A DNA stretch of 64,000 nucleotides from Diphasiastrum complanatum (GCA_029204225.1 CM055099.1:43586914-43650913), one strand, 5' to 3'. Shown: positions 44,265-56,053, counted from the first letter of the stretch. Notes: generated by a model from the sequence alone, not told the origin. Numbers and translations are program-made.

Positions 44265-47200
44265 CTATAAAAACAGATCCAAGATGCTTTGCCCATGTGG
44301 CTCCCCTTTCATGCTTTTGACTAGCTTCCAATTGCTACTTGCCTCTTGGTGTTGATGAAGCAATTCAAGATCAACATCTTGATCTTCCAATAAAACATCA
44401 AGGACTTTGCATTTATAAACATCTTCAGATCTGAACCTCTGAAGATACTCCCTCTCAAACACATGATTAACATCCCACAAGATCTCATCATTGCTTGATT
44501 TCAACCTTTCACTATAGTTAGTGAAAACAATGTCACCATCATAAACCAAAAGATAGATTTCTACACTTCTATCCAACATGAAGTAGAGTAGATGAAGTTG
44601 AGTATCAAACCTAATAAAACCAGCCCATTTGAGCTCAAACCAAACCTCAACGAGATCTTCCTTGCCTTGAAGAAATTGCCACTTGAGTTGCTCCATGTAA
44701 ATATCTTCTTCAAGATCACCATTCAAGAAGGCATTAGTAACATCCATTTGCCACATATCCCAATCATAAAGAGTTGCAAGAGAGATTAGGATTCGAATAG
44801 TTACCATCTTTGCCACGGGTGCAAAGGTCTCATCATAGTCAATACCATATTCTTGAGCATACCCCTTTGCCACCAACCTTGCCTTGTACTTGTTGATTGA
44901 TCCATCTTGATTTGTCTTGATATTGAAGATCCACTTACAACCAATTGCCTTCTTGTCCTTTGGAAGCTTTACCAACCTCCATGTGTTGCTTTTGATGAGT
45001 GCTTGATGCTCATGATCCATGGCTTGGATCCATTCCTTCTTTTGAATTGCTTCACCTACACAAGTTGGTTCATCAAAAGAGGTAAGAAAAGCAAAGTTAG
45101 AGTTGTCCACCACTTGCTTTCCTTTTTCATCATAGGTTAGCCTTGATGGCTTAGCCCTTTGCCTTTGAGTCTTCCTTGAAGTTTGCTTTGGAGTGGCATC
45201 TCCATCTTCATCCAAGACATCTTGCACATCATGATGATTAGTAGGCACATCAACATCAACATCAACAACATTGGAAACATTCTCTTCATGAAAGATGACA
45301 TCCCTACTTATGACAACTTTCTTTGTAGAAGGAATGTACACTTTGTAAGCCTTGCTTACTTCACTATAGCCAACAAACACACCCTTCTTTGATGAAGGAT
45401 CTTCTTTAGTTCTATCATCAAGTGTGATATTGACAAAACATGTACATCCAAAGATCCTACAATGCTTGACACTCGGCCTTCTACCATAAAGAACCTCATG
45501 AGGAGTTTTACCATCCAAGGAAGCACTTGTCCATCTATTACATAGATAGTTAGCACATGCTAAAGCTTCCCCCCAAAAAGACTTAGCAAGATTAGCATGT
45601 AGTCTCATTGCCTTGGCACATTCACAAAGGGTTCTATTCTTCCTCTCGGCCACTCCATTCTGTTGTGGAGTCCTAGGACTAGACATCTCCCTCTTAATCC
45701 CATGTGCTATACAAAAGTCTTTGAACCTATTTGAGGTGTATTCCCCTCCATTATCAGATCTTAAGCATTTGATCTTTGTATTGAATTGGTTTTCCATTTC
45801 ATTCTTGAACTTGACAAATGCAGCAAACACTTCATCCTTACTTTTAAGAAGATAGATCCAAGTATACCTACTAAAGTCATCAATGAAAGTTGCATACATC
45901 TTTGCCCCACCATTGCTAGTTGTACTAGAAGAATGAATATCAGAATGCACAAGTTGAAAAGCTTCTTTAGATCTAGAAGTAGATCTAGAATAAGCAAGTC
46001 TATGAGATTTGGACAAGGCACAATGTTCACAAACACTATTGTTTGCAACAAGACTTTTAGGGAGACCAAGAACAAGCTCTTTCTTTGCCATTACCTCCAA
46101 AGATTTGAAGTTGGGATGGCCCAACCTCTTGTGCCAAACTTCTTGGTTTGTCAATTGCTCCCTAGCCATACATCCTTCATGATTAGAGATCACACATGCA
46201 TCAAGCTTGAAAAGTTTACCATGCCTCCTACCTTGAGCAATCAAGGATCCACATTTACTTATCAAACATGCATCTCCAATGAACTCCACATCAAGTCCTT
46301 TGTCAATCATTTGACTTACACTAAGCAAATTCTTAGTGATTGAAGGAATGTACAAAACATTTTCAAGATTTGCTTTCCTATTTGTTGAAAGGAAAATAGG
46401 AATAGTGCCTATGCCTTTGATGTCACATTGACCATCATTTGCAGTGTAGATGATGTTACCTTCTCCCTCATAAGACAATAAGGATGTAAAGTATTCCTTA
46501 TGTCTTGTCATGTGAGATGAGGCTCCACTATCAATCCACCAAGGATCATTATCATCTATGTTGGCTAACAAACTTGAAGTCATAACAAGTGATTCACATG
46601 TGTTATGTTCTTCCTCATCTATTGTAAGATTTCCTTGCCTCTCTCCTTGCTCTCTTTTCTTCTTATAACATTCATTTGCAAAATGACCTTTTATCCCACA
46701 ATAAAAGCACTTGAACTTTGACTTATTGTTCTTAGTAGAAGAGGAAGAGGAAGAGTGATCATCATGATCAAAGTTACCACCTTTGGACCATTTCCCTTTG
46801 CCTTTACCTTTGCCCTTGAATTTGCCTTTTGTGAAGAAAGCCTCTTCACCTCCACCTTGCAAGGATGCACCATCAAGCTTTGATTGCAACCTATGTTCTT
46901 CAGCCAATAAGATTTCTTGCAAGTCAACCACACTTGGCAAGACTCTTTGAATGGCAAAACTTTGCACAAGGTTAGCATGTTCATTTAGCAAACCATTCAA
47001 CATAACTTGGACTATTTCACCATCTTTTATGTTCTCATCAATGCATGCTAAATCATCACTTAGGGACTTAACTCTCAAGATAAATGCATGAGCACTTTCA
47101 CCCTCTCTTTGCCTACTAGAAAATATTTGTCTCCTTAGGGTCAATACCCTAGATGTGGACTTTGATTCAAAGAGCTTCTTTAAGGCATTCCATGCCTCAC

Positions 47201-47456
47201 TTGCACTTTGACACTTTCCAACTTCCTTGAGAAGTTCATTTGTAACATTCATTTTAATGATATGAAGAGCCCTTTTGGCCTTCTTATCAAACCTTTGTTG
47301 CTCTTGAAGTGTGAGAGGTCTCTCTTCAATTTCTGCAACTATGTCCATGAGTTCATTCAACTCAAGTAAGGACTCCATCCTCACTTTCCAGGTAGAGTAG
47401 TTTGATGAACTCAACCTTTCACTAGACTCTAGCATGATCCCACCATTGGAAGCCAT
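44265..47456 (-). CDS. Copia-3 gag-protease-integrase-RT polyprotein, RT degraded
   Basis: One open frame of 1063 residues from an ATG. Gag comes first, with zinc knuckle CFYCGIKGHFANEC (about residues 250-263). Protease has WWIDSGASSHMT (about 307-318). Integrase follows, with WHKRLGHPN, CEHCALSK, FIDDFSRYTW, RSDNGGEY and QQNGVAERKNR, all expected catalytic and zinc residues being visible. RT starts normally ([35 protein letters not shown]). After IYMEQ the sequence departs from the family: the GLKQAPRAWY block is missing and YVDD reads YDGD. RNase H motifs are absent. The frame then ends in unrelated sequence. The element probably depends on a helper RT. Confidence 0.88.
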   Translation of the reverse strand: MASNGGIMLESSERLSSSNYSTWKVRMESLLELNELMDIVAEIEERPLTLQEQQRFDKKAKRALHIIKMNVTNELLKEVGKCQSASEAWNALKKLFESKSTSRVLTLRRQIFSSRQREGESAHAFILRVKSLSDDLACIDENIKDGEIVQVMLNGLLNEHANLVQSFAIQRVLPSVVDLQEILLAEEHRLQSKLDGASLQGGGEEAFFTKGKFKGKGKGKGKWSKGGNFDHDDHSSSSSSTKNNKSKFKCFYCGIKGHFANECYKKKREQGERQGNLTIDEEEHNTCESLVMTSSLLANIDDNDPWWIDSGASSHMTRHKEYFTSLLSYEGEGNIIYTANDGQCDIKGIGTIPIFLSTNRKANLENVLYIPSITKNLLSVSQMIDKGLDVEFIGDACLISKCGSLIAQGRRHGKLFKLDACVISNHEGCMAREQLTNQEVWHKRLGHPNFKSLEVMAKKELVLGLPKSLVANNSVCEHCALSKSHRLAYSRSTSRSKEAFQLVHSDIHSSSTTSNGGAKMYATFIDDFSRYTWIYLLKSKDEVFAAFVKFKNEMENQFNTKIKCLRSDNGGEYTSNRFKDFCIAHGIKREMSSPRTPQQNGVAERKNRTLCECAKAMRLHANLAKSFWGEALACANYLCNRWTSASLDGKTPHEVLYGRRPSVKHCRIFGCTCFVNITLDDRTKEDPSSKKGVFVGYSEVSKAYKVYIPSTKKVVISRDVIFHEENVSNVVDVDVDVPTNHHDVQDVLDEDGDATPKQTSRKTQRQRAKPSRLTYDEKGKQVVDNSNFAFLTSFDEPTCVGEAIQKKEWIQAMDHEHQALIKSNTWRLVKLPKDKKAIGCKWIFNIKTNQDGSINKYKARLVAKGYAQEYGIDYDETFAPVAKMVTIRILISLATLYDWDMWQMDVTNAFLNGDLEEDIYMEQLKWQFLQGKEDLVEVWFELKWAGFIRFDTQLHLLYFMLDRSVEIYLLVYDGDIVFTNYSERLKSSNDEILWDVNHVFEREYLQRFRSEDVYKCKVLDVLLEDQDVDLELLHQHQEASSNWKLVKSMKGEPHGQSILDLFL

Positions 47457-48616
47457 GATTCTAATGTTTCTTCAACTTTTAGGTTATGTCCTAAAGCACT
47501 TAGCACTCACTTTTCTCTCAACAAATGATAGATAAAGAGATCTATGAAGATTTAGGACCCTAAAACACTTCTATCTTGAACCTAGATGGTTTCCAAGCAT
47601 AGAAAGGAAGATTGAAACACATGCAACACTTTGCACACACTAAGAATGGATTACAAAATCAAACCAACCTGAACACACTCTTGCTTAAGCTCTCAAACTT
47701 TCCAGCAAGTGACCAAATCAAGTTATGGTGTGAAGAGTTACTTGCATTCTTAGAAAATACCCAAAACTAGGATGCCAAGATTACCTAGTAATGAACAAAC
47801 TTGATCAACATATGATCAACACACTAAGATATTGATTCAACCTGTAAAACCACATGTAAACCACACTTCTAAAAGTTTATAAACTCCAGCAAGTGATAAA
47901 TACAAGATTTAGAGGTGAATGAATGAGCACACTTAGTGAATCACAAGACTAGCTTCACTATCTTGTCAAATCTTGGTGTTTAGATGTAGATCTAAGATCA
48001 CTTCACATGAGAATGTTCCTCAACCTGTTAAGAACCTGAAAACACACTTGCATAATGGTTAACACCTTCCAGCAAATGCTCCAATCAAATTACATAAGGA
48101 GAGTTACTTACATGCTCAACAAAGTACACCAAAATTTATGCCAAAATTGATGACAATCTTTACAATATGCTCTTCACAATGGAGCTTACAATATGTTCAC
48201 CCAAAAAAGGGGATCTTTCATCCAAATGGGAGCTTTGCTCAGCCTTTAGGAGAATTACAACTCACTCAAAAGAGCATTTGTCATCCACTTAAGGAGAAGT
48301 TTCATCCACTTAAGGAGAGTGTTCATCCAAGAATGGAGATTGTCAACAATAGGATTGAAAAGAACATTGTTAGTATTGAATATGCACAAGCCTCACAATC
48401 ACAAATGATTAGGTGTTATGATCTGATCCAAAATAGTTTCTTTTCAGCCTCTGATCTTCAATAGACCTGAAATATGCTTTTGATCCACAAGTTCAACTCA
48501 CAAAACAAAGGTTAGTAAGATTTGATCAACAAAGCAATGCAAAATCATGCTAGAACTTGATCAAACATCCAAATATCACCAAAAATGGAATACTTACTAT
48601 GAATAGAAGCCAACCA
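47457..48616 (-). other. Copia-3 leader (untranslated)
   Basis: This 1.16-kb stretch between primer site and gag ATG contains three similar blocks of the form caacctgt...cttgc...tccagcaa (about 47665-47730, 47835-47900, 48010-48080). They form a loose repeat with a spacing of about 170 bp. There is no coding sequence. A packaging signal would be expected here. Confidence 0.5.
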
Positions 48617-48628
48617 GCTCTGATACCA

Positions 48629-49282
48629 TGTGAAAAATACAGATCCTAAGTGGATCTAAACTCCAAGATCATTGGCTTGAATGCTTGCACTCCAAACTAC
48701 ATAAGCTAGGAATTGGCAACACATTCTATGCTACCTAGAATGCAAAGAACTTGATCAAAAAGCATTTATCACAAATGGAAACTTCCATAAACATCAAGTG
48801 CTGCCCAAAATAGCATTATACAGTCCATAATACATCAGCCTACCACTTTTGGAAAGCACCTAAGATCATACACAATAGCTTGAAGACAATACACACAACA
48901 ATGCTCTCAATGGAGGAAGAAACAATGACAATGATCTATTGATCTCAATGAAGCATACAAAAGGTTTCTCCAACCTGTTCTCCATGAATTTCAGCCTAAT
49001 ATAGGTGAGAGAGATGACTCTCTCTCCTCTCTCTAGAACTTAGGACCCAATTTTAGGACACCAGTAACCTAAAATAGCCAATTTTGGCCTATATGTCCAA
49101 ATAACATGATTTTAGTGTCATTTAGAAGGTCCCGAAGTTTGAGACTTCTTCAACATGAAATATATACTAGAATAAAAGTATCTAGGTCTCTTTCACACGT
49201 GTGAAAGGTTAGATCCAAAACTATGTACAAAAATTGCCAATTTAGGCCTCAAACTAGCTAGGAAATGTTGACAATTTTCACA
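48629..49282 (-). repeat. Copia-3 5' LTR
   Basis: 654 bp and nearly identical to the 3' LTR. The same 18-bp palindrome lies at 49190-49207. The tRNA-iMet primer site (gctctgatacca on the plus strand, 48617-48628) adjoins it. Confidence 0.95.
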
Positions 49283-50511
49283 GACCATATACATTGCAAG
49301 TAAGCATGAGTGCAATATTGAAGGAGTAGGGATTATTCCCTTGAAGCTTGCATCTTCTAAAGATCTCTTTCGCAACAATGTTCTTTTTGTCCCAAATCTT
49401 ACAAAGAAAAATCTTAAGTGTTGGCCAACTTCTTGATAGTGGCTTTGATGTCAATTTCAATATTGACAATTGTGTGATCAAGAAGGATGGTGAGATCCTT
49501 GCATATGGATCAAGATTTGAAGGCATCTACAAATTGGATCCAAGTGAGAGTGCAAACTCTCTTGATGTTTCTTATATGTCCAATATTTTAAAGGAGGATG
49601 ATCACACAAGATGCACATATCTTCTCTCTTCAAGTATTATGGTGTATGATTATTCCTTATTATTCAAAGCATATGTTGAGAAGAAATTTTCATTGAAGAT
49701 CAAAGGTTTGAGTATTAGAGCTCTTGAAGGAATAGCACCATATGAAGTTTTATTCAAGATGAAGCCTAAGGTTGATCACTTTAGTGAACTTGGTAGTGTT
49801 TGCTTTGCACATATTCCCTTGGAAACAAGGAGGAAGGATGATCCAAGCTCATGGATCATGATTGGATACTCATCCATCAAGGAGGCCTTTAGTGTCTTTA
49901 CACTCTCTATTTCAAAAGTGATTGTAAATAGAGATGTCATGTTGCATGAAGATTCAATCTTGGAAGTGGCCGAGATCAAGACTTCTCAAGAAGCATCACA
50001 AGTTATCTTTTTTGAAGGTATTCAAGTTATGATGGGGCCAAGGTGTGAGGAGGAGTTTCTTCTTCAAATGATTTCAAGAAGATTTTCAAGATGCATGGCC
50101 GAGTCTTTATGGCTCACCTTACATGGCAAAGAGGGGCATCTTTCATGTTGTATCTACTACAACACATTCATATATGCTTCTCTTCCTTTGCTTGAAATGC
50201 TATCTTGCTTCATTGAATTTGTTGGATCTCAAAGTTCAAGAAAAGCTATACTAGTTTTGTATGATGCTTATGGTATGAACATGTTTCTTGTCATTATTGA
50301 CTTAGATATGTTTACAATACTTTTTCAAAGCAAGATATTGTATTGTCAAAAGTATGCTCTTGGTTCTAGTAAGAGCAAGATTGAGCTTGGTACTCAGTTT
50401 TTTGAAAATCATGTTTTCACATGTTTTGAGGCAAATTGTAAACTCCTCTTGAGATTCAGTGAAGCATTCAAAGTGGACACTTACATCCTTGAGAGAGTAA
50501 CTTTGAATTGA
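49283..50511 (+). pseudogene. Copia-4, 3' part: protease end and integrase relic
   Basis: This continues Copia-4 after the nested insertion. 49283-49390 completes the protease region. 49398 onward reads ILSVGQLLDSGFDVNF, as in the Copia protease-integrase linker. Integrase is internally deleted: DDHTRCTYLLSSSIMVYD is joined to the C-terminal part (APYEVLFKMKP, KVIVNRDVMLHEDS), skipping the zinc pair, the catalytic Glu and the QNGVAERKNR block. From about 49990 the frame is open to 50511 but no RT or RNase H is recognised. No 3' LTR follows. Confidence 0.8.
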
Positions 50512-50693
50512 TTTTTTTACATTCCATCATATTAAAAAATATATTTTAGGTAAAATCCTACAATAAAATATTCTCATAAAATCTAAAAAATATTATGAGA
50601 ATATTGAATGACATTTGAAGCATGCAAGCCCATGTGGGGGACCCTCTCATGTGCCAAGAGAGGAAAAAAAAACTCGTGAAACATCCACACGTG

Positions 50694-50738
50694 AATATCG
50701 CGTGGATAACTTCTGCGTGGATAGATAATCCACGCAAA
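50694..50738. repeat. Left palindrome cluster
   Basis: It holds cgcgtggataac and gcgtggatagataatccacgc, the latter a version of the 17-bp palindrome with a 4-bp longer centre. Confidence 0.7.
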
Positions 50739-51070
50739 ACTTGAATGTCAATAAAATAGCATTTCCGTGAGCATTCTTGCTCCTCTTCTTTCGCTTTCAA
50801 GTTTTATAGGTTTTCTAATCTAGTGTTTAGTGCTCTTGCTTGCTATTGCTCTTCTAAGCTCTATAGATCTTGCTTGCTTGCTTTTGGTTGCTCTTCATTG
50901 CTAGTGATCTTGCTCTTGCTTGTGCTTGCTCTATTGATCTTGTTTGTTCTTGCTTACTATTAATCTATTGCTTTCTATTCATTGCTTACTCCTCTAATCT
51001 AAAAGTCTTCAATACTCTTTCACTCCCATTCTCCGCTACTTTCTAACTTTTAAAGTTTTTCTTTGATACA

Positions 51071-51944
51071 ATGTCTTCAAGGGGTAGGTCAAGTGGAAGG
51101 TCAAGTGGGAGACCATTTGTAAGGTGTCCGAAGAATATAATCAAAAGTGTTTTGAGAATCTATCTTGTCAACAAAGAGATAGAATCAAAAATCTTGTGTT
51201 ATCTTCTTCGGGTGAATCATCCGAGAGAAGAGCATCCGAAGATGCCCCTTCCCAAGAATCGTGTAGTGTGTATTATGATCTTAATCCACGTGGTGGAATT
51301 ATAAAAAATACACGTGGCAATGTAGTTCATGCCCGTTTGCGTGATTTAGTTGCTTTATATTTTGGTAAAGATTACATGATCGATTGGTCCTCCCAATTGC
51401 TTGAAGACAAAAATAAAATAATAGAGACTTTGTATTCTGAATTCCCTCAATCCAATGCTTTTATAGGACTTGGGCCTTGAATACAATGTGCCTTTGGATT
51501 CGAAACAAAAAGCAATTGATGAGAAGAGCCATGAGGAATCCCAAGAATACTACAAAGCCTAGATGGTGCTCCAAAAGGGATTGGAGGAAGGTGAAAGAGG
51601 AATTGTTGCAAAACAGTCCCCAAAAGTATGAACAACAACGTAGGGTCGCCGCCAAAAAGCTCTTAAAACATGGCCAAAGTCATTTGGGATCGAGAGGAAG
51701 GGACAATCTAGAGGCCCAATTTGTAAGTGCAATATTTTTTAATATGATTCTATTTTTGTAGTGAGATTGTTAATGTTTTTTATTGCTAAACTATATTGTA
51801 TTCTAAACTATGTTTTTTTGTTGAATGTAGCTTAGTGATTTTGGAAGACACATGACCGTCGCAGAGTACAAGCAAGGTATGATCATGGATATGCCGGCCT
51901 TAAGGCTTTTATGGAATCCCATGGATTGTTTCCAATCGTAAATT
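51071..51944 (+). pseudogene. Transposase-like gene (possible Ptta/En-Spm relative)
   Basis: The ATG at 51071 opens MSSRGRSSGRSSGRPFVR; a frame change follows, then a GTG-led frame 51124-51480 with VVHARLRDLVALYFGKDYMI and a helical stretch. A second frame change leads to 51477-51722, with RNPKNTTKPRWCSKRDWRKV, then QRRVAAKKLLKHGQSHLGSR. The RxxxAKKxxxxHxxGS pattern recalls plant Ptta/En-Spm accessory transposases. A GTAAGT donor (51723) and an ATGTAG acceptor (51830) define an intron. No catalytic triad is seen. The family call is tentative. Confidence 0.4.
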
Positions 51945-52504
51945 CTTAACCTTTATTGTTTTGTGATTGTTTACTTTGTGGTTTACAAGTAAGTTTAATC
52001 TCAATTTAATTAAATCTTTGATTCTATTTTGTAGAGAAAGTAATGGAAAGCACAATGAAAAGTAATGGAAACCACAATATAATGCATCAATAGATAACAC
52101 ATTAAGTTATCAACTAAATATCAAATGAATCAAAATAAATGTGAATTTACCTTTACTATTGTATCTCATTGTTTTGCAATCTTTGCTTTTCCTTTTGCAT
52201 GCACTTGATCTTTGAATCCTTTGCAATGAAAGCTCATTTTTCATTTTTCATATCCAAATTTACATCACAAACAAAAAAGATCTTAAAACTTATGATCACA
52301 AAACACATACTATTAACATCCATCAATGAACTAAAAATTCTAAACACTATCAATCTTCTCACTCACATTCATCCTCATCTCATTCTCACTCCCATCTATA
52401 CTCTCTTTTTCTCCCTCTCACACAACACAAAAATAGAAAATCACCTCTAGTTTCGGAACAAACCACATTTTGGTTCACGCCAAATGTTCTGTTTTTGGAC
52501 AAAA
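51945..52504. other. AT-rich segment inside the candidate element
   Basis: Contains short repeats of aatggaaa(c/g)cacaat at 52043-52080 and a CT-rich stretch at 52330-52430. No gene is seen. Confidence 0.4.
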
Positions 52505-53020
52505 AATTTTGCATGGATTATCCACGTGTGGATAATCCACGCAAATTCCAAAAACCTATCCGCGTACCGCGTGGATATAAAACAAATTTTATCCACGCGG
52601 TATTAACGGCCTCAACTCTCTGGATTTTGCATGGGTAAAGCAAATTTCGTGTGGATAATCCACGCGTGGATAATTATCCACACAATATCCACGTGAAAGC
52701 CGAGTCTTTTTTATTTAATTTTTACTATGGCGTGGATAATCCACGCATGGATTATCCACACAAAATTAGAATTCCTATTTTTGGCTCCCAGTGTCGGAGG
52801 TTTGCCTGGCTGCCGGTAGTCGGACTTGGCGTGGATAATCCACGCATTTTGAATTTCACGACATCTGGCCGATCTGCTGTCAAAAATGACATTTTCGTGG
52901 AACATCCATGCGTGGATAATCCATGCACTTGTATCCATGCGTATATCCACGCCAATCCACGGCTATATCCACGCAAATTTTTTTTTGCCCACGCATCCTC
53001 CTTTGTATTGTGCGTGGATG
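52505..53020. repeat. Right palindrome cluster
   Basis: At least six full or near-full copies of gcgtggataatccacgc occur (near 52516, 52652, 52731, 52829, 52911 and others), plus half-sites such as tatccacgc. Frames reading VDNPR or WIIHAW are translations of the motif. Confidence 0.85.
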
Positions 53021-53023
53021 TTT

Positions 53024-53820
53024 GCTATATGTGTTCTTGTGTGTCCACTGTACGGCCTGCACCTGAAACAACAAGTACATAGGTTCTTGATAGCAATCAT
53101 TCAATAAAATCACAATTCTATTGACTAGAAATCTCACAAAAGTGTAGAATGCAAAAGTCTCATCAATCTCATTAGCAAAATGGTGATCCTTTTATGGATC
53201 AAGTACATCTACGAGTCTGGTATAGTCCAAGAGGTCTTCACACGTGTGAAGAGTGCCACATCACTCAGATCTATCCATTTGATCCATCCTTGATCCTTAT
53301 CCAAAGTTGACCTTCTAGAATATGGCTAAAATCCAAAGAGCTAGTCTCCTGAAATATAGGAATACACCCTACAAAATAGGATCTAAGAAAAATGGTCAAT
53401 TCTTATCTTCTAAAACTCTATACACACGTGTGAACATCCACTTGCCATGTGGGAGCATTTACTCATGCACATGCAAGGATAAGCTAACTTCTAGGTGACT
53501 AGTCAACTTGACTAAAAACTAGTCATATCGTGATCACACTTGACTTGATTGATACAAAATCAAAGTAGATATTTACAAATATGAAAAGTACTTTCTTTCA
53601 CACATGGCAACAGGCTCCACATGTGTGAAATCAGATCATGAATATTGTACTCATTATTGATCTTTATTTACAATAAAAAATGACAAGTGAGAAGTGACAA
53701 TTTTCAACACTTATTTGGCTGGAGTTGAAATTTTGATGATACCACCTTCCCAAAGTGCGCCCTACTACCTAGATTTTGTCCAATTACTGCTCACATGTGT
53801 GAAGCCTAGGTAGAAGGGTG
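53024..53820. other. LTR-like debris with CACACGTGTG palindromes
   Basis: An 18-bp palindrome tcttcacacgtgtgaaga lies at 53235-53252, with related sites near 53423, 53619 and 53791. The pattern fits decayed Copia LTR sequence, but no TG/CA ends or primer site can be fixed. Confidence 0.45.
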
Positions 53821-55005
53821 TGTTGGAGAAAGAAGGTGTGTGAGTATGAGGAATGAAAATAGCTCGAAAATAAAAACAAACACAAAAAAGAAGCAAACTC
53901 GAAACTGAACTCGAACAGAAAGTGTTCGTGCATAGCGGAATGAGCTATATTACTCTTTCCCTAAGCATGACTACGCCTATCAGAAACGAAAAAAATTAGT
54001 GATAGAAATCACGGTTGTTCTGATTACATAGCCAAACATTACTAAAACACCAGAAGAATAATTTTTCGCGAACAGCTAGACAAATTATTTGTCGTGAATG
54101 ATTCGCAAAGAGCTAGACTGAACTCGACTGATAATCAATCGCAAATGATTCGCGAAAGGCAAGACTAAATATTAGTCATCAATGGCTAGACTAATAATAA
54201 CTCGCTAGGAATAGATTACCAGATTGAGCAACAAGAAAGTCAAACAAAATGAAAAATAAGCATAGCAATATTGACACAAATCTGAACGCGGAATGAAAGA
54301 GTTGTTATCAGAATAAGTATAGCAAAATATACATGTCAATAATGCGGTAGAGCAGGATAGCAGGCAAAACCACGTGCTCTACAAAGCTAATTCAACTATA
54401 AAAGGAATGAACCTATTACTGACAATAAAGAATCAATGTGCAAGGCATCTGCTATGTCTATCTCTGATAAGCTTCTGATGCTATTATTTTCACACTTCAT
54501 CGTTCATCACTGAATACGCAAATGGTTTCAATATATATATATCTATATATATACACACACACACACAATGTTACAGGTGTGTAAATGAAAAAAGTACAAA
54601 GTGGATGTGCTGTTTGTCGGAGATTGTGGGTGGCTGTTGTCGTTGTCAAATCCGTTAGCACAGTTGTATGGAATGAGCGTGAAAGGGACGCAACGTCAGC
54701 CTTTGCTAAAATGAACGTTGGTGAAGATGCAAAAAATGCGTCACTTTGACGAAATGCCTTAGGATTTGATTTACAGGGTGCCTTACACTTTTCCTAGGGC
54801 ACTTTTGGCATTGGTAAGGCAGTGTCGCCTTTTTCGCCTGTCACAAAACATGTGTAAAAACACAATGTCACGTTTTTCGCCTTTCTTTCGCTTGTGAGAA
54901 TTTACCTGTAAATATGTAGACTATGCGACAACGTGAGTAAAAATGCAGCATGAATGGAGGTAGATTAAAATGGAATTTAGGAGATTAGAGAAGATAAATC
55001 CAACA
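53821..55005 (-). repeat. Copia-5 3' LTR (1185 bp)
   Basis: Starts tgttggagaaag and ends aaatccaaca on the plus strand. It shares gtcgtgaa/agctagact units with 24825-25375, and its right half matches the solo LTR at 62071-62978. A (TA)n(AC)n microsatellite lies at 54530-54567. Confidence 0.9.
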
Positions 55006-55092
55006 CCCCCCCTTAATCTAGATCCGTAAATGCCTTGATCTTCAGAATAAGCAATGCACAAAATTTGTTGTGTGCATTAACACTTAATGCTT

Positions 55093-56053
55093 TCATAAAT
55101 ATATATCTGCAACCATGTCCTGCGTTCTGCAATATGTTAAGCTCACCTCCTTGTTGAGAACCTTGCCCCTGATGTAGTGATATATGATCTCAATGTGCTT
55201 ACTCCTAGAGTGAAATCTAGGGTTGGCCGATAAGGCAATAGCACTCTGATTATCAAAGAATAAAATTGTAGGGCTGTACTGATACAGATTAATGTCTGAC
55301 AATAAATTTCTCAACCAAAATGCTTCCTTAATAGATTGAGAAGTAGCAATATATTATGCTTCCGTAGAAGAAAGTGCGATAGACATTTGCTTACGATTGT
55401 TCCATGAGATAGGACCGCCGTTGAAGAAGAATGTAAATCCAGATGTGGATTTAGGATTGTCTACATCTCCTCCCCAACTTGCATCAGAATATCCAGTGAG
55501 CTGATGAAGATTGTCATTTTTGACATCTCCATAGCAGATGCACTGGTCCATGGTAGCTCGAATATACCTCATGACTCTTATGAGAGCCTTCCAATGGGTA
55601 ATGCCAGGATTAGCCATATATTGGCTGAGTGAGCTTATTGCAAAAGAGATATCTGGTCTTGTACAGACCATTGCGTACATGAGAGATCCAAGTATCGATC
55701 GATAAGGATACTCTCTCAACTGCTCCTCTTCTTGCTTGGTCTGGGGACATTGGTCCTTTGACAAATACAGACCTGGATCCATCGGTGAGTGAGCTAATTT
55801 ACAATCCATTAGATTGTATCTGTTAAGAACATTGTGAAGATACCTTTGTTGAGTGATGTAAATTAGGGTATCTGTAATGTTGAGGATGATCAACATGAAA
55901 GTCTTTCCGCATCGTCTGTTTTGGGTTTCTCTTCTGCACCTGTGACAACGTCATACAATTTTTTAGCCATTGGTACAATTTTGATCTTAAATTTCCACAG
56001 ATGGTAATTGGCTCCATCAAGCTTGTCCATGATGGGACTGGCTTTCCCTTGGA
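55093..56053 (-). pseudogene. Copia-5 fused gag-RT/RNase H remnant
   Basis: From 56030 downward the minus strand has a gag start with MDKLDGANYHLWKFKIKI. Near 55890 it passes into the RT C-terminus (TLIYITQQRYLHNVLNRYN, GSLMYAMVCTRPDISFAIS) and RNase H (YSDASWGGDVD, then DNQSAIALSANPRFHSRSKH). A stop near 55350 splits RNase H. The first RNase H Asp is kept (YSDAS). No protease, integrase or YVDD box is present. Confidence 0.88.

Larger units (their letters stand above)
42761..49282 (-). mobile_element. Copia-3: very young nested LTR retrotransposon
   Basis: The element is 6522 bp, minus strand, inserted in the protease region of Copia-4 with a perfect target duplication GACCA (42756-42760 and 49283-49287). 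Both LTRs are 654 bp; I see two differences (gcggccc/gctgccc and ccacgaat/ccatgaat), about 99.7% identity. The termini form an 8-bp inverted repeat TGTGAAAA/TTTTCACA. The primer site is at 48617-48628 and a purine tract is at 43415. Gag to integrase is one open frame, but the RT is degraded and RNase H is not recognisable, so it probably moved with helper enzymes. Confidence 0.95.
50679..53023. mobile_element. Candidate DNA transposon bounded by palindrome clusters
   Basis: A spliced transposase-like gene (51071-51944) lies between two clusters of the motif gcgtggataatccacgc (50694-50738 and 52505-53020). The outer edges carry AAACATCCACAC (50679-50690) and, in reverse, AAACATCCACGC (53012-53023), a candidate 12-bp terminal inverted repeat. 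Such clusters resemble subterminal transposase-binding repeats of CACTA-like elements. No target duplication was confirmed, so the boundary is tentative. Confidence 0.45.

Noticed and set aside
50679-53023. CRISPR-like array
   Set aside because: The palindromes are irregularly spaced in plant nuclear DNA and flank a spliced gene; there are no equal spacers.
52651-53137. Frames rich in VDNPR and WIIHAW
   Set aside because: They arise from the repeated palindrome gcgtggataatccacgc; the repetition is in DNA, not protein selection.
54530-54567. Regulatory TATA region
   Set aside because: It is a (TA)n(AC)n microsatellite inside an LTR.
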